Below, in pieces: positions 24,601 through 33,359 of a stretch of DNA of 64,000 bases. The translations under genes and the position numbers were made by a program. Origin of the DNA: Micromonospora okii (GTDB lineage Bacteria; Actinomycetota; Actinomycetes; Mycobacteriales; Micromonosporaceae); contig NZ_BBZF01000029.1 of the NCBI RefSeq assembly GCF_020884795.1, forward strand, positions 54,274 to 118,273, in the 5' to 3' direction. Position 1 is the stretch's first letter; every line of letters begins with the position of its first letter. The notes under the pieces are model-generated. The model did not search any database. It was not told the origin of the DNA and worked only from the letters and a program-made list of their open reading frames with translations.

Positions 24601-24826
24601 CGTCGGCGTGATCCCGGCGGTGGTTCCGTCAGGCGGACTCAAGATCCCCGGTGATTCGCGCCCCGCGACGAAGCGGGCACCTCTGCCGCTGGCGGACTGG
24701 CTCCTACTCGTGACGGCAGCACGGTGTATGGGCTCGCGACTCTTGATGTACGTGGCCGCGCCGCCGATCGGGCAGTGATGACCGCTCTCGGCTGGGCTCC
24801 CGGCCTCACCTGGATCGGCTCAGTGA

Positions 24827-25759
24827 TCATTGCCAGGTCATGTCGATCTGGCGCTGGATGGTGACGTAGCCGGCCCGGGCGAAGGCTGCCGCCATCGGCG
24901 TGTTGCCGACGTCGGTGGCTGCCCGGATCCGCGGTACGTTCTGCGCCGAGAGCAAACTCGTACCCATGGCCAGGATGTCGTGGATGTAGCCGTGGCCGCG
25001 ATGCGCGGGCACCACTGCGAGGTACGCGATGATCGGGTTGTAGCCGTTGTGCGCGGGGATGACGAACCCGACCGGTTCTCCGTCCGGAAGCGTCGCGATC
25101 CGCCACCAATCGTGCGGGCTCGCGTAGCGCTCGAGTTCGTTCTGGTACTGCCCCTGAGCGGCCTGGCGTGCGGTCATGCGGGTCAAATCCGCGCGACTGT
25201 GCGCGTCGAGGGTGCCGTCCAGCACAAACGCCATCAGCTCGATGAGCTCGCCCGCGTTGCGAACCGGACGGAAGACGAGCCGCCCGCTGAGCTCGGGGAC
25301 GGGCGTTCCGGGCCGCCATTCCAGACCCAGCCGTTCGACGAACAGCTTGGCTCCGACACGTTCGAGTGCGCCCATCCGGTCGTTGACGGCCTGACGGGTG
25401 TGTTGGTGGTTGCGCCAGTCCGCCGGGAGGAACCGGCTGTACTCTGGGGGTGTCGCGCCGGCGGAGACCACGGCGGGCAGTGCGGCCTTCAGCAACCGCA
25501 CGCCGTCTTCGACGGTGCCGTCGAAGTCGAAGATGTCCATCGACAGCGCGTGCTCGTCCCCGGGGCGCGACCACCATCCGGCCCGGGCCGCCACGCGATC
25601 ACCGTGCAGCGCGAGCCACAGCCATTCCGGGCGGCGGCGACCGGCCGCCAGGTCACTGCCGAGCTCATCGTTGAGGACGTACGGCAGGCTGTTGAACAGG
25701 TCCAGCTCATCGGGCCCGGTGATCGGGCGCAGGGTCAGATCATGCTGGTGCAAAGTCAA
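24827..25759 (-). CDS. GNAT family N-acetyltransferase (310 aa)
   Basis: The C-terminal half carries the acetyl-CoA loop VVPAHRGHGYIHDILAMG and TDVGNTPMAAAFARAGY, while the N-terminal half looks like a degenerate second GNAT domain. The start is TTG 25759, with GGAGA six bases upstream; no ATG or GTG fits. Enzymes of this layout are often annotated as aminoglycoside- or unknown-substrate acetyltransferases. A tiny reading frame with a strong ribosome site lies 43 bp upstream. The substrate is unknown. Confidence 0.75.
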   Translation of the reverse strand: MTLHQHDLTLRPITGPDELDLFNSLPYVLNDELGSDLAAGRRRPEWLWLALHGDRVAARAGWWSRPGDEHALSMDIFDFDGTVEDGVRLLKAALPAVVSAGATPPEYSRFLPADWRNHQHTRQAVNDRMGALERVGAKLFVERLGLEWRPGTPVPELSGRLVFRPVRNAGELIELMAFVLDGTLDAHSRADLTRMTARQAAQGQYQNELERYASPHDWWRIATLPDGEPVGFVIPAHNGYNPIIAYLAVVPAHRGHGYIHDILAMGTSLLSAQNVPRIRAATDVGNTPMAAAFARAGYVTIQRQIDMTWQ

Positions 25760-25802
25760 GGCGATCTCCGTCTGGAGGCGCTTCGCCCGCTCCGGGATCA
25801 GC

Positions 25803-25850
25803 TCAGCTGGTCACCCGGGAGGACACGAGCGCGGTGTGCGTGGCGTACAT
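25803..25850 (-). CDS. Possible 15-codon upstream reading frame
   Basis: ATG 25850 is preceded by the strong ribosome site AAGGAAGGAGG and encodes MYATHTALVSSRVTS then stop. It lies 43 bp before the TTG of the acetyltransferase. A strong site on a tiny frame ahead of a weakly started gene is the layout of translational attenuators. There is no homology support. Confidence 0.3.
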   Translation of the reverse strand: MYATHTALVSSRVTS

Positions 25851-26099
25851 GGCTCAGCCCTCCTTCCTTGTAGGTTCGGCTGCCAGTTCTAGTCAGCGCG
25901 TCCAGTCCCCGCAACCCATTAACCAAACCAACTGGACAAGGCACATGCCTCTGGAGCGGCGTCCGCACCTGCGCCCGGAGCCCCTCATGTTGGGCTGGCG
26001 GATACGGCAGGTAACGAATGCCGTCGCACCGCCAGGCGCTCGGCCGGACATGCCCCCAAGCAGATTGCGGCCTGTTGCCCTGAGCTGTCTGGTTTCTGA

Positions 26100-26273
26100 T
26101 CAGGGCCAGGTCGGTGATCTTTGTTCGGCTGACGGGGCGTCCGGTCGTAGAAGCGTCTGTAGATGGACTTCTGCTCGGGTTCGTTCGGCTTGTGTCCGGG
26201 CTATCCGTCCGATGACCACTGCGGGACCGGAGTCGAGGGCAGATCGGTAGCGTCCGAGTTCCGCGTCGCCGTC
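26100..26273 (-). pseudogene. C-terminal tail of a serine recombinase
   Basis: The frame reads DGDAELGRYRSALDSGPAVV then IGRIARTQAERTRAE. This matches the helical region near the C-terminus of large actinobacterial serine integrases (consensus like LARYRAALDAGADPAVVAGW). No catalytic domain or zinc ribbon in the same frame is seen upstream. The rest of 25851-26413 shows nothing I can support. Confidence 0.55.
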
Positions 26274-26413
26274 GGCAATGGTGGCGGTGGTGGCTGTTGG
26301 CCCTGTATGCGGAGCCGGCAGACGGCGCAGTGTACGAGTCCGCGGACACGTACGGGTTGCGGACGCGTCGGGGCCGCTGGTTGGCGGATTCCCGTCGCGC
26401 GCTGGCCGGATTG

Positions 26414-27046
26414 TCACGGCGAGACGTTGGGGACCGGTGGTGGTAGCCCGTAAATGCCCGCTGTAGCCACGGTGGCGTCCTCGGCGGCGCTCGGGTCGAT
26501 GCTCCAGCGAGCGGCCAACGCCATCACGTCCGACTCGGACGGCGTCGTTTCGTGCCAGGCTGTCCACTCATCGTCGGACCAGTGTTCCCACCCGGGTTCC
26601 ATGCCGCGAATGCCGATGCCCAGTTCGATCTCGTCGGCTGTCGGAGCACCGACGAACAGCGGAATCTCGCCTCGCTTGCCGTTGAAGCAGTAGGCGCGCA
26701 ACAGCTCACCATCCTGGGCTCGGGCCCAGGCGTGATAGTCCGGGACTCGTTCGTTGGCGAAGAACTGCACCTCGCCCAGATGCCGACTCAGCGCTCTGAG
26801 CCAATCGGGGAAGGGCGGCTCAGTTGCGTCGAAACGCGGCGGCATATGCCGCCGGCCGTGGGCGAGGGTCCAGCCTGGCACCGGTGCGGCGACGTACACG
26901 CCGTGCCGGTAGGCCCGGTCGGTGCCGGTGGCCCAGTCGAGGACTTCCCGGTCGTGCAAACCAAGCGCGTCGGCAACCTTGCTAGGGCTCCGGTTTCGGA
27001 CAGCCAACCACGACGTCTTGTAACCAAATCCGGCCGCGCTGCACAT
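26414..27046 (-). CDS. Conserved hypothetical protein
   Basis: The 210-residue soluble protein starts MCSAAGFGYKTSWLAVRN and contains LDWATGTDRAYRHGVYVAAP and GEVQFFANERVPDYHAWARA. It is Trp-rich and has no membrane segment or signal. An actinobacterial family with these phrases exists, but I know of no function. ATG 27046 follows AGGATTGG; an in-frame ATG at 27082 would add 12 residues without support. Confidence 0.65.
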   Translation of the reverse strand: MCSAAGFGYKTSWLAVRNRSPSKVADALGLHDREVLDWATGTDRAYRHGVYVAAPVPGWTLAHGRRHMPPRFDATEPPFPDWLRALSRHLGEVQFFANERVPDYHAWARAQDGELLRAYCFNGKRGEIPLFVGAPTADEIELGIGIRGMEPGWEHWSDDEWTAWHETTPSESDVMALAARWSIDPSAAEDATVATAGIYGLPPPVPNVSP

Positions 27047-27270
27047 GATTCCAATCCTGCCTACGGCCCTGCCCAGAGGCATCCGGACACGCCGTGACCC
27101 GCGGGACGCACCGTCACGGCTCGTTGCCGTTCAAGCTGCGACGGTCATGGCCGATGTGAGTACGTCCGTCTTCCCGGACAAGTGCCGTTCTGACTTGGGC
27201 CCACCTCCAGTTCAAAGCCGTGATCACGACCGTGCGGCGGTCGACCGGCCCGAACGGCATTGCCGGCCGG

Positions 27271-27354
27271 CATTCCGATCCCCGCGCCACCACGCGCTAC
27301 GACCGCGCCCGCAGGAACCTCAACCGCCACCCCAACTGCAATCCCGCCGCCTAG
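27271..27354 (+). pseudogene. C-terminal tail of a tyrosine recombinase
   Basis: The frame HSDPRATTRYDRARRNLNRH then PNCNPAA and stop matches the end of phage-type integrases (GHADPRTTRRYDRAR), including the catalytic Tyr. The conserved His-Xaa-Xaa-Arg box upstream is absent. The remainder of 27047-27429 shows no other gene. Confidence 0.6.
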
Positions 27355-27429
27355 GTGGTCTTCGGAACCCGGGGAACGGCTCTGCCGATCACACCGCATA
27401 CGGTTGACGAGACTGAGTAGGGTCTCGGC

Positions 27430-28245
27430 GTGGACGCGAACGACAACGGACCGCAGCTGTTTTCCAATCGCTTCGCGGATGCGGTCGGACCCGGTGCGGG
27501 CGGTCCGGTCCGCGACCATTGCCGCTGCGTCGGCTACTCGGCGGCGACCCGGCCGAGCAGTGTCGTGTTCCACGCGGACCGTCAGGACACCGAGGCGGCC
27601 GGCTGGCGGCATCTGTTGGCGCTGATCGACGAGGCCGCAGCGGATGGGCGGTCGGTGTTCAAGCCCTTCGTGGAGCTGAGCGCTCCTGAGCGGCGGCAGA
27701 TCGTCACGCTGCCGGCGACGATCGCGAAGCTGACCGCTGTCAAACATCTGGTGCTCTACGGCACGAACCTGGTTCGTATCCCGCCGGAGATTGGGGCAAT
27801 GACCAGCCTTGAGCACTTCGAGCCGTACACCTCCCACCGGCTGCACTGGTACCCGTACGAGCTGACCAGATGCACGAGGCTCGTGGACAGCACGGTGAGT
27901 ACCCGGGTCCTCTACGGAAACTTCAAGTTCCGTCCGCCGTTTCCGAAGCTGCGGGCGCTGACCCCCTCGACAGAGGCCGACTTCGCCGCACTCGACCCGG
28001 GCACGTGGGGCTGCGAAACGGTGCGAGCCTGCAGCGTCTGCGATGGCCCAGTCGACGGTGAGCTGCATCAAGTCTGGATCTCTGGTCTGGTCGCCACCGA
28101 CGTGCTGCCGATGTTGGTGAACGTATGTTCCACAGCGTGTGTGGCGGCACTGCCGCTGCCGTACCCCGGCTACCACCCGACACCGCACACCGGCGGCCCG
28201 CCCATCCTTCAGCCACCTGGGTGGCGTTCAGGCCACGTCGACTGA
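27430..28245 (+). CDS. Leucine-rich-repeat-like protein
   Basis: The 271-residue protein has short LRR-like units: IVTLPATIAKLTAVKHLVLY, GTNLVRIPPEIGAMTSLEHF and FPKLRALTPS. A C-terminal Cys-rich section follows (CETVRACSVC, NVCSTACVA) that could bind metal. GTG 27430 lies 6 nt after TAGGGT (27418-27423), a good leaderless arrangement. No signal peptide is visible. Function unknown; LRR units suggest protein binding. Confidence 0.65.
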   Translation: MDANDNGPQLFSNRFADAVGPGAGGPVRDHCRCVGYSAATRPSSVVFHADRQDTEAAGWRHLLALIDEAAADGRSVFKPFVELSAPERRQIVTLPATIAKLTAVKHLVLYGTNLVRIPPEIGAMTSLEHFEPYTSHRLHWYPYELTRCTRLVDSTVSTRVLYGNFKFRPPFPKLRALTPSTEADFAALDPGTWGCETVRACSVCDGPVDGELHQVWISGLVATDVLPMLVNVCSTACVAALPLPYPGYHPTPHTGGPPILQPPGWRSGHVD

Positions 28246-28255
28246 GGAGGGCGGA

Positions 28256-28945
28256 TCACGCCCTGGCTCGGGTGAACCGGGCTCCCCAGTTGTGGATCTG
28301 TTCGAGCAGTTCGGGCGGGTCGAGGACGCGGAAGTCCGCGTCGAGCGTGCCCAATGCCATGGTCGGCCAGTCCAGGGAGTCGGCGGTCATCCGTACCCGG
28401 CAGTGCCCGGCGTCGAGCTCCTCGACGGTGGCCCAGCGGCCGATCCGCTCGCGCACCACAGCGGCGGGGGCGTCGACCAGGGCCTCCACGTGGTACAGGC
28501 GGGGCACCTTGCCCAGACTGGTGCGGACGAACTCGGCGGCGTCGGCGGCGGGCAGGTCGCGGGGCCGGAACCGAAAGCCGGTGCCGTGCGGCGCGGTGAG
28601 GCGGTCGATTCGGAAGCTGCGCCAGTGGTGCCGGGTGAGGTCGTAGGCGACCAGGTACCAGCGGCGGCCGAGGGAGACCAGCCGGTGCGGTTCGACGTGC
28701 CGGTCGGTGTGTCGGCCGTCGGCGGCGGTGTAGGAGAAGCGGAGGTGCTCGCCGTCCCGGCAGGCCAGCGCGACCGTGGTGAGCACGCCCGGATCGACGC
28801 CCGGCCGGGGCGGGCCGTCCCCGCCGGCGGGCAGGGTCATCGCGCGCAGCGCCTCGACCTGGCGTCGTAGCCGGGCCGGCATCACCTGCACCACCTTGGC
28901 CAGCATTCGCACCGAGGACTCGGCGAGGCCCTCCACCGCGCCGTG
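28256..28945 (-). pseudogene. WYL-domain transcriptional regulator lacking its N-terminal DNA-binding domain
   Basis: The retained part begins in GAVEGLAESSVRMLAKVVQV, which in full-length regulators follows the winged helix at about residue 85. It runs through the WYL core RRWYLVAYDLTRHHWRSFR and the WCX domain to the normal end. About 225 residues remain of an expected 310-325, and no helix-turn-helix can be found upstream. At the break another gene fragment begins on the opposite strand. A GTG at 28936 could still start a truncated protein. Confidence 0.7.
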
Positions 28946-28947
28946 CC

Positions 28948-29266
28948 TTCGACGTCGGCGCCTCGCTCGGCGTCCCCGCGCTCACCGCACACCGCGCACT
29001 CACCGTCGCCGAGGACGGGCCACGCCGCCTGTACCCCGGCGTACTCGACGGCAAGGTGGTGCTTGCCGCCGGCGGGGCCGGCGCGGTCGGGTACGCAGTG
29101 ATCCAGCTCGCTCGATGGGCCGGCGCCACCGTGATCGGCACGGTCAGCGGCCCGCAGAAGGCGAAGCTCGCCACTGCAGCGCTTCCCGCTGCACCGCACC
29201 GCCGACGCTCACCGCGCGGTGGAGACCGGCGCGGTCGGCAAGGTGCTGGTGGACGTTACGCCCTGA
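28948..29266 (+). pseudogene. NADPH:quinone reductase (zinc-type alcohol dehydrogenase family) fragment
   Basis: The frame starts abruptly at FDVGASLGVPALTAHRAL, runs through the nucleotide-binding motif AAGGAGAVGYAVIQLARWAG, then stops matching near 29175. The C-terminus resumes in another frame at 29183 with FPLHRTADAHRAVETGAVGK then VLVDVTP and stop. So the N-terminal third and about 100 internal residues are missing and the frame is broken. Its left edge touches the truncated WYL gene. Confidence 0.75.
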
Positions 29267-29452
29267 AGTTCAGCCGATGATCGCCTCGGTGGTGGCACGG
29301 GTCCGGAACTTCTGCGGCTGGGACGGAAGGCAACCCTTGACCGGGCAGTGGGTCTCGTTCAGAGAGGGTGGGACCTGTCAGTCGTGTTCACGCCAGGTCC
29401 GCAGCCGAACGAGGAAGGCCGCGAAGAGACCTGACTGAAGGGCAGGGGAGAA

Positions 29453-29542
29453 ATGCGGGAAGACGATCTGCGGGACCTGATCGACAACTTTTCCCTGGTT
29501 TCAACGGCGCGACCGGCACTCATGGCGGCCGATTGCCGATAG
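29453..29542 (+). CDS. Possible small ORF (29 aa)
   Basis: ATG 29453 follows GGGGAGAA and encodes MREDDLRDLIDNFSLVSTAR then PALMAADCR and stop. It is the only coding candidate in the 318-bp gap between the quinone-reductase fragment and the LPVTG gene. The acidic helix-like start is plausible, but there is no homology support. Confidence 0.3.
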   Translation: MREDDLRDLIDNFSLVSTARPALMAADCR

Positions 29543-29584
29543 TGTTCTCCACCACACTGTCCGCGCGTCCTGAAGGGTTCTGCC

Positions 29585-30850
29585 ATGAGCTTTGATCGTC
29601 GGCGGCTGTCGCGAACTGTCGCCGCCGCGCTGCTGCTCCTCGCCGGAGTGGCTCTCCCCGCCGGCCCCGCCGAGGCGGCGAAGAGGGGGCCGGACCTCGC
29701 AATCGACGCGTCCGGGACAAGGATCCCGCTGGGAGTCGATAAGAAGGTCATCTATCTGAAGGTCAGCAACCTGGGGGACGAGACCCCGAGCGACGTCGTC
29801 GTCGGCGTCGACCAGCCGCCGGGGGACCCTGACCCCTTGCCGATCTCCCTGCTGTGGCATAGCGGGGGCGGGGGTACGGAGGGTGTGGGCGATTGCGACG
29901 GTGATTCCGATGGGTTCTACTGCCGGCTGTCGCCAGAGGTGATTCCGGGGCCGGGCGAAACCGTCGACGTTCCCATCGACGCAACCACCTACAGGGCTAC
30001 GGAGCCCTACGAGGGCAAATTCCATGTCTCGGTCACCATCGCACCGGACAAGGACGCGAACCCGGCCGACAACGCCAAATGGTTCCCGCTGGAGCTGGTC
30101 GACCAGCCCAGTGCCGACCTCTCGTTGGTCGCCCGGGACGTGAAGCAGTCGGTGCGGACCGACGGCGACGGCACGCCCACGTCCACCGGGACGCTGCACC
30201 CCGGTGAGACGGGCGCGGTGTGGCACACCGTCGCCAACCAGGGCCGGAAGGCGGTCAGCGGAGTGCGGGTCAGGCTGCACCTGCCCAAGGGCGTGACCTT
30301 CACCAGGGCGCCGATCCAATGCGTGCTCGCCAACGCCGGACGGTCGGCGGTCTGCACCTACGAGAAACTCACACTCGTTCCGGCCGACGAGGACACCGAT
30401 CCGAACGACACGATCTACTCGGCGGTCAAGCTGTACAACCTGGTGACGACTGCGGCATCCGCCACCGCGCCGGCCACCTTGCGGGGCGGAACCGTGCAGG
30501 TGGAGGGCCTCGCTGAGCGGTCGACGAACGACCGCTCCAAGCCTGCGCGGACCGAGCTGCCCGCGAACGCCGTCGCCGTACGGGTGGCCGACGCGGACCA
30601 CAGCGACAATCAGGATGGGTTCGCCGTGGTGCTGGCCGCGAAGAGCGGCGGCGACGATGGCGGCGATGACGATGGCGACGACGATGGCGGCGGCGGCGGT
30701 GACGGCGGGTTGCCGGTCACGGGCCCGCAGGCCGGGCTGATCGGCGGCGTCGGCGTCGCCGCGCTGGTGGCTGGAGGCGTGTTGTTCCTCGCTGCCCGGC
30801 GTCGCCGGATGATCCTGGTGACTCCCGAGGACGAGAGGCCAGCAGCCTGA
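29585..30850 (+). CDS. Secreted, sortase-anchored surface protein (LPVTG)
   Basis: The 421-residue protein has a signal peptide (cleavage near AEA-AK, residue 32). Two CARDB/DUF11-like beta domains follow (PDLAIDASGTRIPLGVD and PSADLSLVARDVKQSVRTDG), each with paired Cys. An Asp/Gly-rich linker of about 25 residues precedes LPVTG (376-380), a hydrophobic helix and RRRR. This is a complete cell-wall sorting signal. GAAGGG precedes the ATG. It is probably displayed on the wall; its ligand is unknown. Confidence 0.85.
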   Translation: MSFDRRRLSRTVAAALLLLAGVALPAGPAEAAKRGPDLAIDASGTRIPLGVDKKVIYLKVSNLGDETPSDVVVGVDQPPGDPDPLPISLLWHSGGGGTEGVGDCDGDSDGFYCRLSPEVIPGPGETVDVPIDATTYRATEPYEGKFHVSVTIAPDKDANPADNAKWFPLELVDQPSADLSLVARDVKQSVRTDGDGTPTSTGTLHPGETGAVWHTVANQGRKAVSGVRVRLHLPKGVTFTRAPIQCVLANAGRSAVCTYEKLTLVPADEDTDPNDTIYSAVKLYNLVTTAASATAPATLRGGTVQVEGLAERSTNDRSKPARTELPANAVAVRVADADHSDNQDGFAVVLAAKSGGDDGGDDDGDDDGGGGGDGGLPVTGPQAGLIGGVGVAALVAGGVLFLAARRRRMILVTPEDERPAA

Positions 30851-30887
30851 TCTGCTTTGTCGGCCGGTGAGCGCCGTCGACGTGCGG

Positions 30888-30909
30888 GCGGGACGGGAAA
30901 CCGTCCCGC
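30888..30909. terminator. Hairpin terminator after the LPVTG gene
   Basis: GCGGGACGG (30888-30896) pairs perfectly with 30901-30909 around the stable loop GAAA. It lies 38 bp after the stop and before the tRNA gene. No U-tract. Confidence 0.6.
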
Positions 30910-31014
30910 ACTGCCGTCACCGTCGGGGAGCGACGCTCCGATGTCCACAGTGTCCGGCAGCGACTCCGAAACTCGATGGCCCCGCCCGCCCGGCCGGTGC
31001 GATGATCGACATCT

Positions 31015-31144
31015 GGGTCGCTAGCTCAACTGGACAGAGCATTCGACTGAGTAGCGCGTCCGCTTTCCGCCTGCGCGGTCATGGCAGCGCTTCCTTCTCC
31101 TCTTTTGGATCGAAGGGTTCGGGGTTCGAGTCCCCGGCGACCCA
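31015..31144 (+). tRNA. tRNA gene with a 56-nt insertion in the anticodon loop (isotype undetermined)
   Basis: All arms pair perfectly: acceptor GGGTCGC/GCGACCC (31015-31021, 31137-31143), D stem GCTC/GAGC, anticodon stem TTCGA/TCGAA (31042-31046, 31110-31114), and T stem CGGGG/CCCCG around TTCGAGT, then discriminator A. Between T33 (31048) and the 3' anticodon stem lie 61 nt instead of 5, an excess of 56. Within the insert AGCGC and GCGCT, and CCGC and GCGG, can pair. The anticodon cannot be fixed: joining 31048 to 31105 gives TTG. It is too short for a group I intron. It may be an unusual intron, an integration scar or a dead gene. Confidence 0.65.
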
Positions 31145-31199
31145 CTGTGCTGCGGCTGCAGGCCGGCAACCGCCGGAGTCGACCGGGACGGGGGACCAC

Positions 31200-33359
31200 G
31201 TGCTCGAAAAGCTGATCATCCAGAGGACGCTGCGCGTACCGGCCAGCGACGGCGCGGCTGGCGACGGCACGACGGTGGCCCGGCAACTGGACGCGGCGCT
31301 GCTCGACGTCGGGTTCTCGGCGTCGCGGGCTCTGCTGGAGCACGTCGGCGCCCTGGCCCCCGGGCCGGCGATGGACCTCGCCGCCACGGTCGTGTCGGCG
31401 GTGCGTGAGCTGGTGGGCGATCACGTCCAGCACAACGCCTACTTCATCGGCTTCCCGAACGGCGTGCCGGACACCATCGAGTTCTGGACGGATCGGCTCC
31501 GGGCGGCCGTGCTCGCCGGCGGGGCAACGGCGACCGACGCGCAGCTACGGGACGCCGTCGCCTCGGGTGGGGTGAACCTGCTCGACCTGCCGGGTTACGG
31601 GACGTACCAGCACACCTACGCCGAGCTGTTGGCCGTGCACGACGCGCTGATCGCCGCAGCCGGTGACCGGCTGACGGTGCTGCGTCTCGGCGACGCGGCC
31701 GACGTGGAGGCGGCGCGGCTGTATCTGGCCCTCGCCGGCAGCGCGACGCCGCCCGGTGAGGCGGACCTCGCGATCCTCGGTGAACTCGCCGTCGCCTGCG
31801 TGGACGGTGCGCAGCCGGCCGAGGTCCCGGTGCGGGAGAACCGTGCCGTGCTCAACGGGATCCGGCTCGTCCTCGGCCGACCGCTGGTCGCCGTGGACAC
31901 CGCGACCGACGTGCTGCGCCTCGCCTGCCACGTCTCCGGCGGGGACTCCTCGCTCGGGACATCCACGCGGTTCCGTGCCTTCCGGCGCCCGGAGCGGCGG
32001 ATCCTGCTGGCCGCGCTGAACGAGGTCGTCGGGGCGAACCCGAACAAGCTCGGTGACGTCGTGCGCTACGCCGAGCGGTGGAAGCGGCTGGGGGAGCGGC
32101 TGCACCCGCACGAGTACGCCCAGTGGCCGTACGCGCAGGAGGTCTTCGCGGTCGCGCGGGGCGAGCGACGGGTACCCACCCTCGCCGGCCGGGCCGAGGC
32201 GGCGATCCGCGCCGGAGCCATCGGCCCGGCGGCTTCGGTGTTGTCGGCCGCGCCGGGCCTGCTCCTGCGGTCCGCGGACCGGCTGCTGCGGCTGGCGTCG
32301 CCTGCGGAGCGGGCCGCCGTCGTCGAGGCGGTCAGCGGTGCGCTCACCTCGGCGTCGGGCCGGGTGCTCCTCTCGCTGCGCGAGCATGTCGGCAACCGCC
32401 TGACGCCCGAGTCCGCCCGGATGTACGTGAACCGCTCGCGGCGCGCGTGGGTCGGGCCGGACCGACGGCCGCCGCTGCCCGCCTCGCTGGTGGCCGAGCT
32501 GTCGTCGCTGCTCGACGCCGAGATCAGCGCCCGCCTGCCGGCGCCGGAACGACCGCTGGTGGTGGACCCGGAGGTGCTCGACGTCGCACTGCCGCTGTCG
32601 GGCAAGGCGGCCGAGGGCGGATTCGCGGTGCTGCCGAGGGGCTCGCGGGCGGCGGTCTCCGGTGAGCTGCTGCGCTTCTTCACCTACTGGCGTCAGACGA
32701 GCCGTCGTACCGACTACGACCTGTCGGTGCTGCTGCTCGACGACGAGTTCCACAGCGCCGGCCAGGTGTCCTGGACGAACTACCACCACGACGGTGTGGT
32801 GCACTCCGGCGACGTCACCGACGCGGCGAACGGTGCGACCGAGTTCATCGACGTGCCCCTGACGGTTGGCGGGCGGTACGTGGTGCCGCAGGTCCACATC
32901 TTTGCGGGCGAGTCGTTCGACGAGGTCGCCGAGTCGATGTTCGGGTACCAGACCCGAGCCCGGGATCAGCGCGGTGCCCCGTTCGACGCGCGGACGGTGC
33001 GGGCGCGGTCGCACCTGCGCGGCCAGGGCCAGGTGGCGCTGCCGATGGTGTTCGCCAGGGGCGAGAGTGGCTGGCAGGCCGTGTGGCTGCACCTGTACCT
33101 GCGGGGCAGGCCGTCGTTCAACAGGGTCGAGGGGAACACGTTCACCACTGCCGACCGGGTACGGGCACTGATGGAGCGGCGGTACCTCACCGTCTCGTAC
33201 CTCGTCGACCGGTGGCGCGCGAGGGGCGAGGTGACGACGTGGAACGGCCGGCTGCCGGACGAGCCGGTCACGTTCATCGGCATCGAGGTGCCCGAGGACC
33301 TACCGGAGGGATCGCAGACGTATACACTGGACCGGCTCAGCGAACTGATCCCTGAGTGA
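31200..33359 (+). CDS. Large TerD-domain protein, tellurite/stress-response type
   Basis: The 719-residue protein has an N-terminal region like the MXAN_6230/SCO0854 family (LEKLIIQRTLRVPAS, HNAYFIGFPNGVPDTIEFW) but without its RING-type Cys motif. A long alpha-helical middle includes RFRAFRRPERRILLAALNEV. The C-terminal TerD domain reads TDYDLSVLLLDDEFHSAGQV, then HHDGVVHSGDVTDAANGATE, with acidic Ca2+-binding residues. TerD proteins work in membrane-linked stress and anti-phage complexes. The GTG start is weak. It lies 55 bp after the tRNA and no other ter gene is in the window. Confidence 0.75.
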   Translation: MLEKLIIQRTLRVPASDGAAGDGTTVARQLDAALLDVGFSASRALLEHVGALAPGPAMDLAATVVSAVRELVGDHVQHNAYFIGFPNGVPDTIEFWTDRLRAAVLAGGATATDAQLRDAVASGGVNLLDLPGYGTYQHTYAELLAVHDALIAAAGDRLTVLRLGDAADVEAARLYLALAGSATPPGEADLAILGELAVACVDGAQPAEVPVRENRAVLNGIRLVLGRPLVAVDTATDVLRLACHVSGGDSSLGTSTRFRAFRRPERRILLAALNEVVGANPNKLGDVVRYAERWKRLGERLHPHEYAQWPYAQEVFAVARGERRVPTLAGRAEAAIRAGAIGPAASVLSAAPGLLLRSADRLLRLASPAERAAVVEAVSGALTSASGRVLLSLREHVGNRLTPESARMYVNRSRRAWVGPDRRPPLPASLVAELSSLLDAEISARLPAPERPLVVDPEVLDVALPLSGKAAEGGFAVLPRGSRAAVSGELLRFFTYWRQTSRRTDYDLSVLLLDDEFHSAGQVSWTNYHHDGVVHSGDVTDAANGATEFIDVPLTVGGRYVVPQVHIFAGESFDEVAESMFGYQTRARDQRGAPFDARTVRARSHLRGQGQVALPMVFARGESGWQAVWLHLYLRGRPSFNRVEGNTFTTADRVRALMERRYLTVSYLVDRWRARGEVTTWNGRLPDEPVTFIGIEVPEDLPEGSQTYTLDRLSELIPE

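Noticed and set aside
31049..31104. tRNA insert considered as a group I intron
   Set aside because: At about 56 nt it lacks room for the P3-P9 core and no conserved intron elements are visible.
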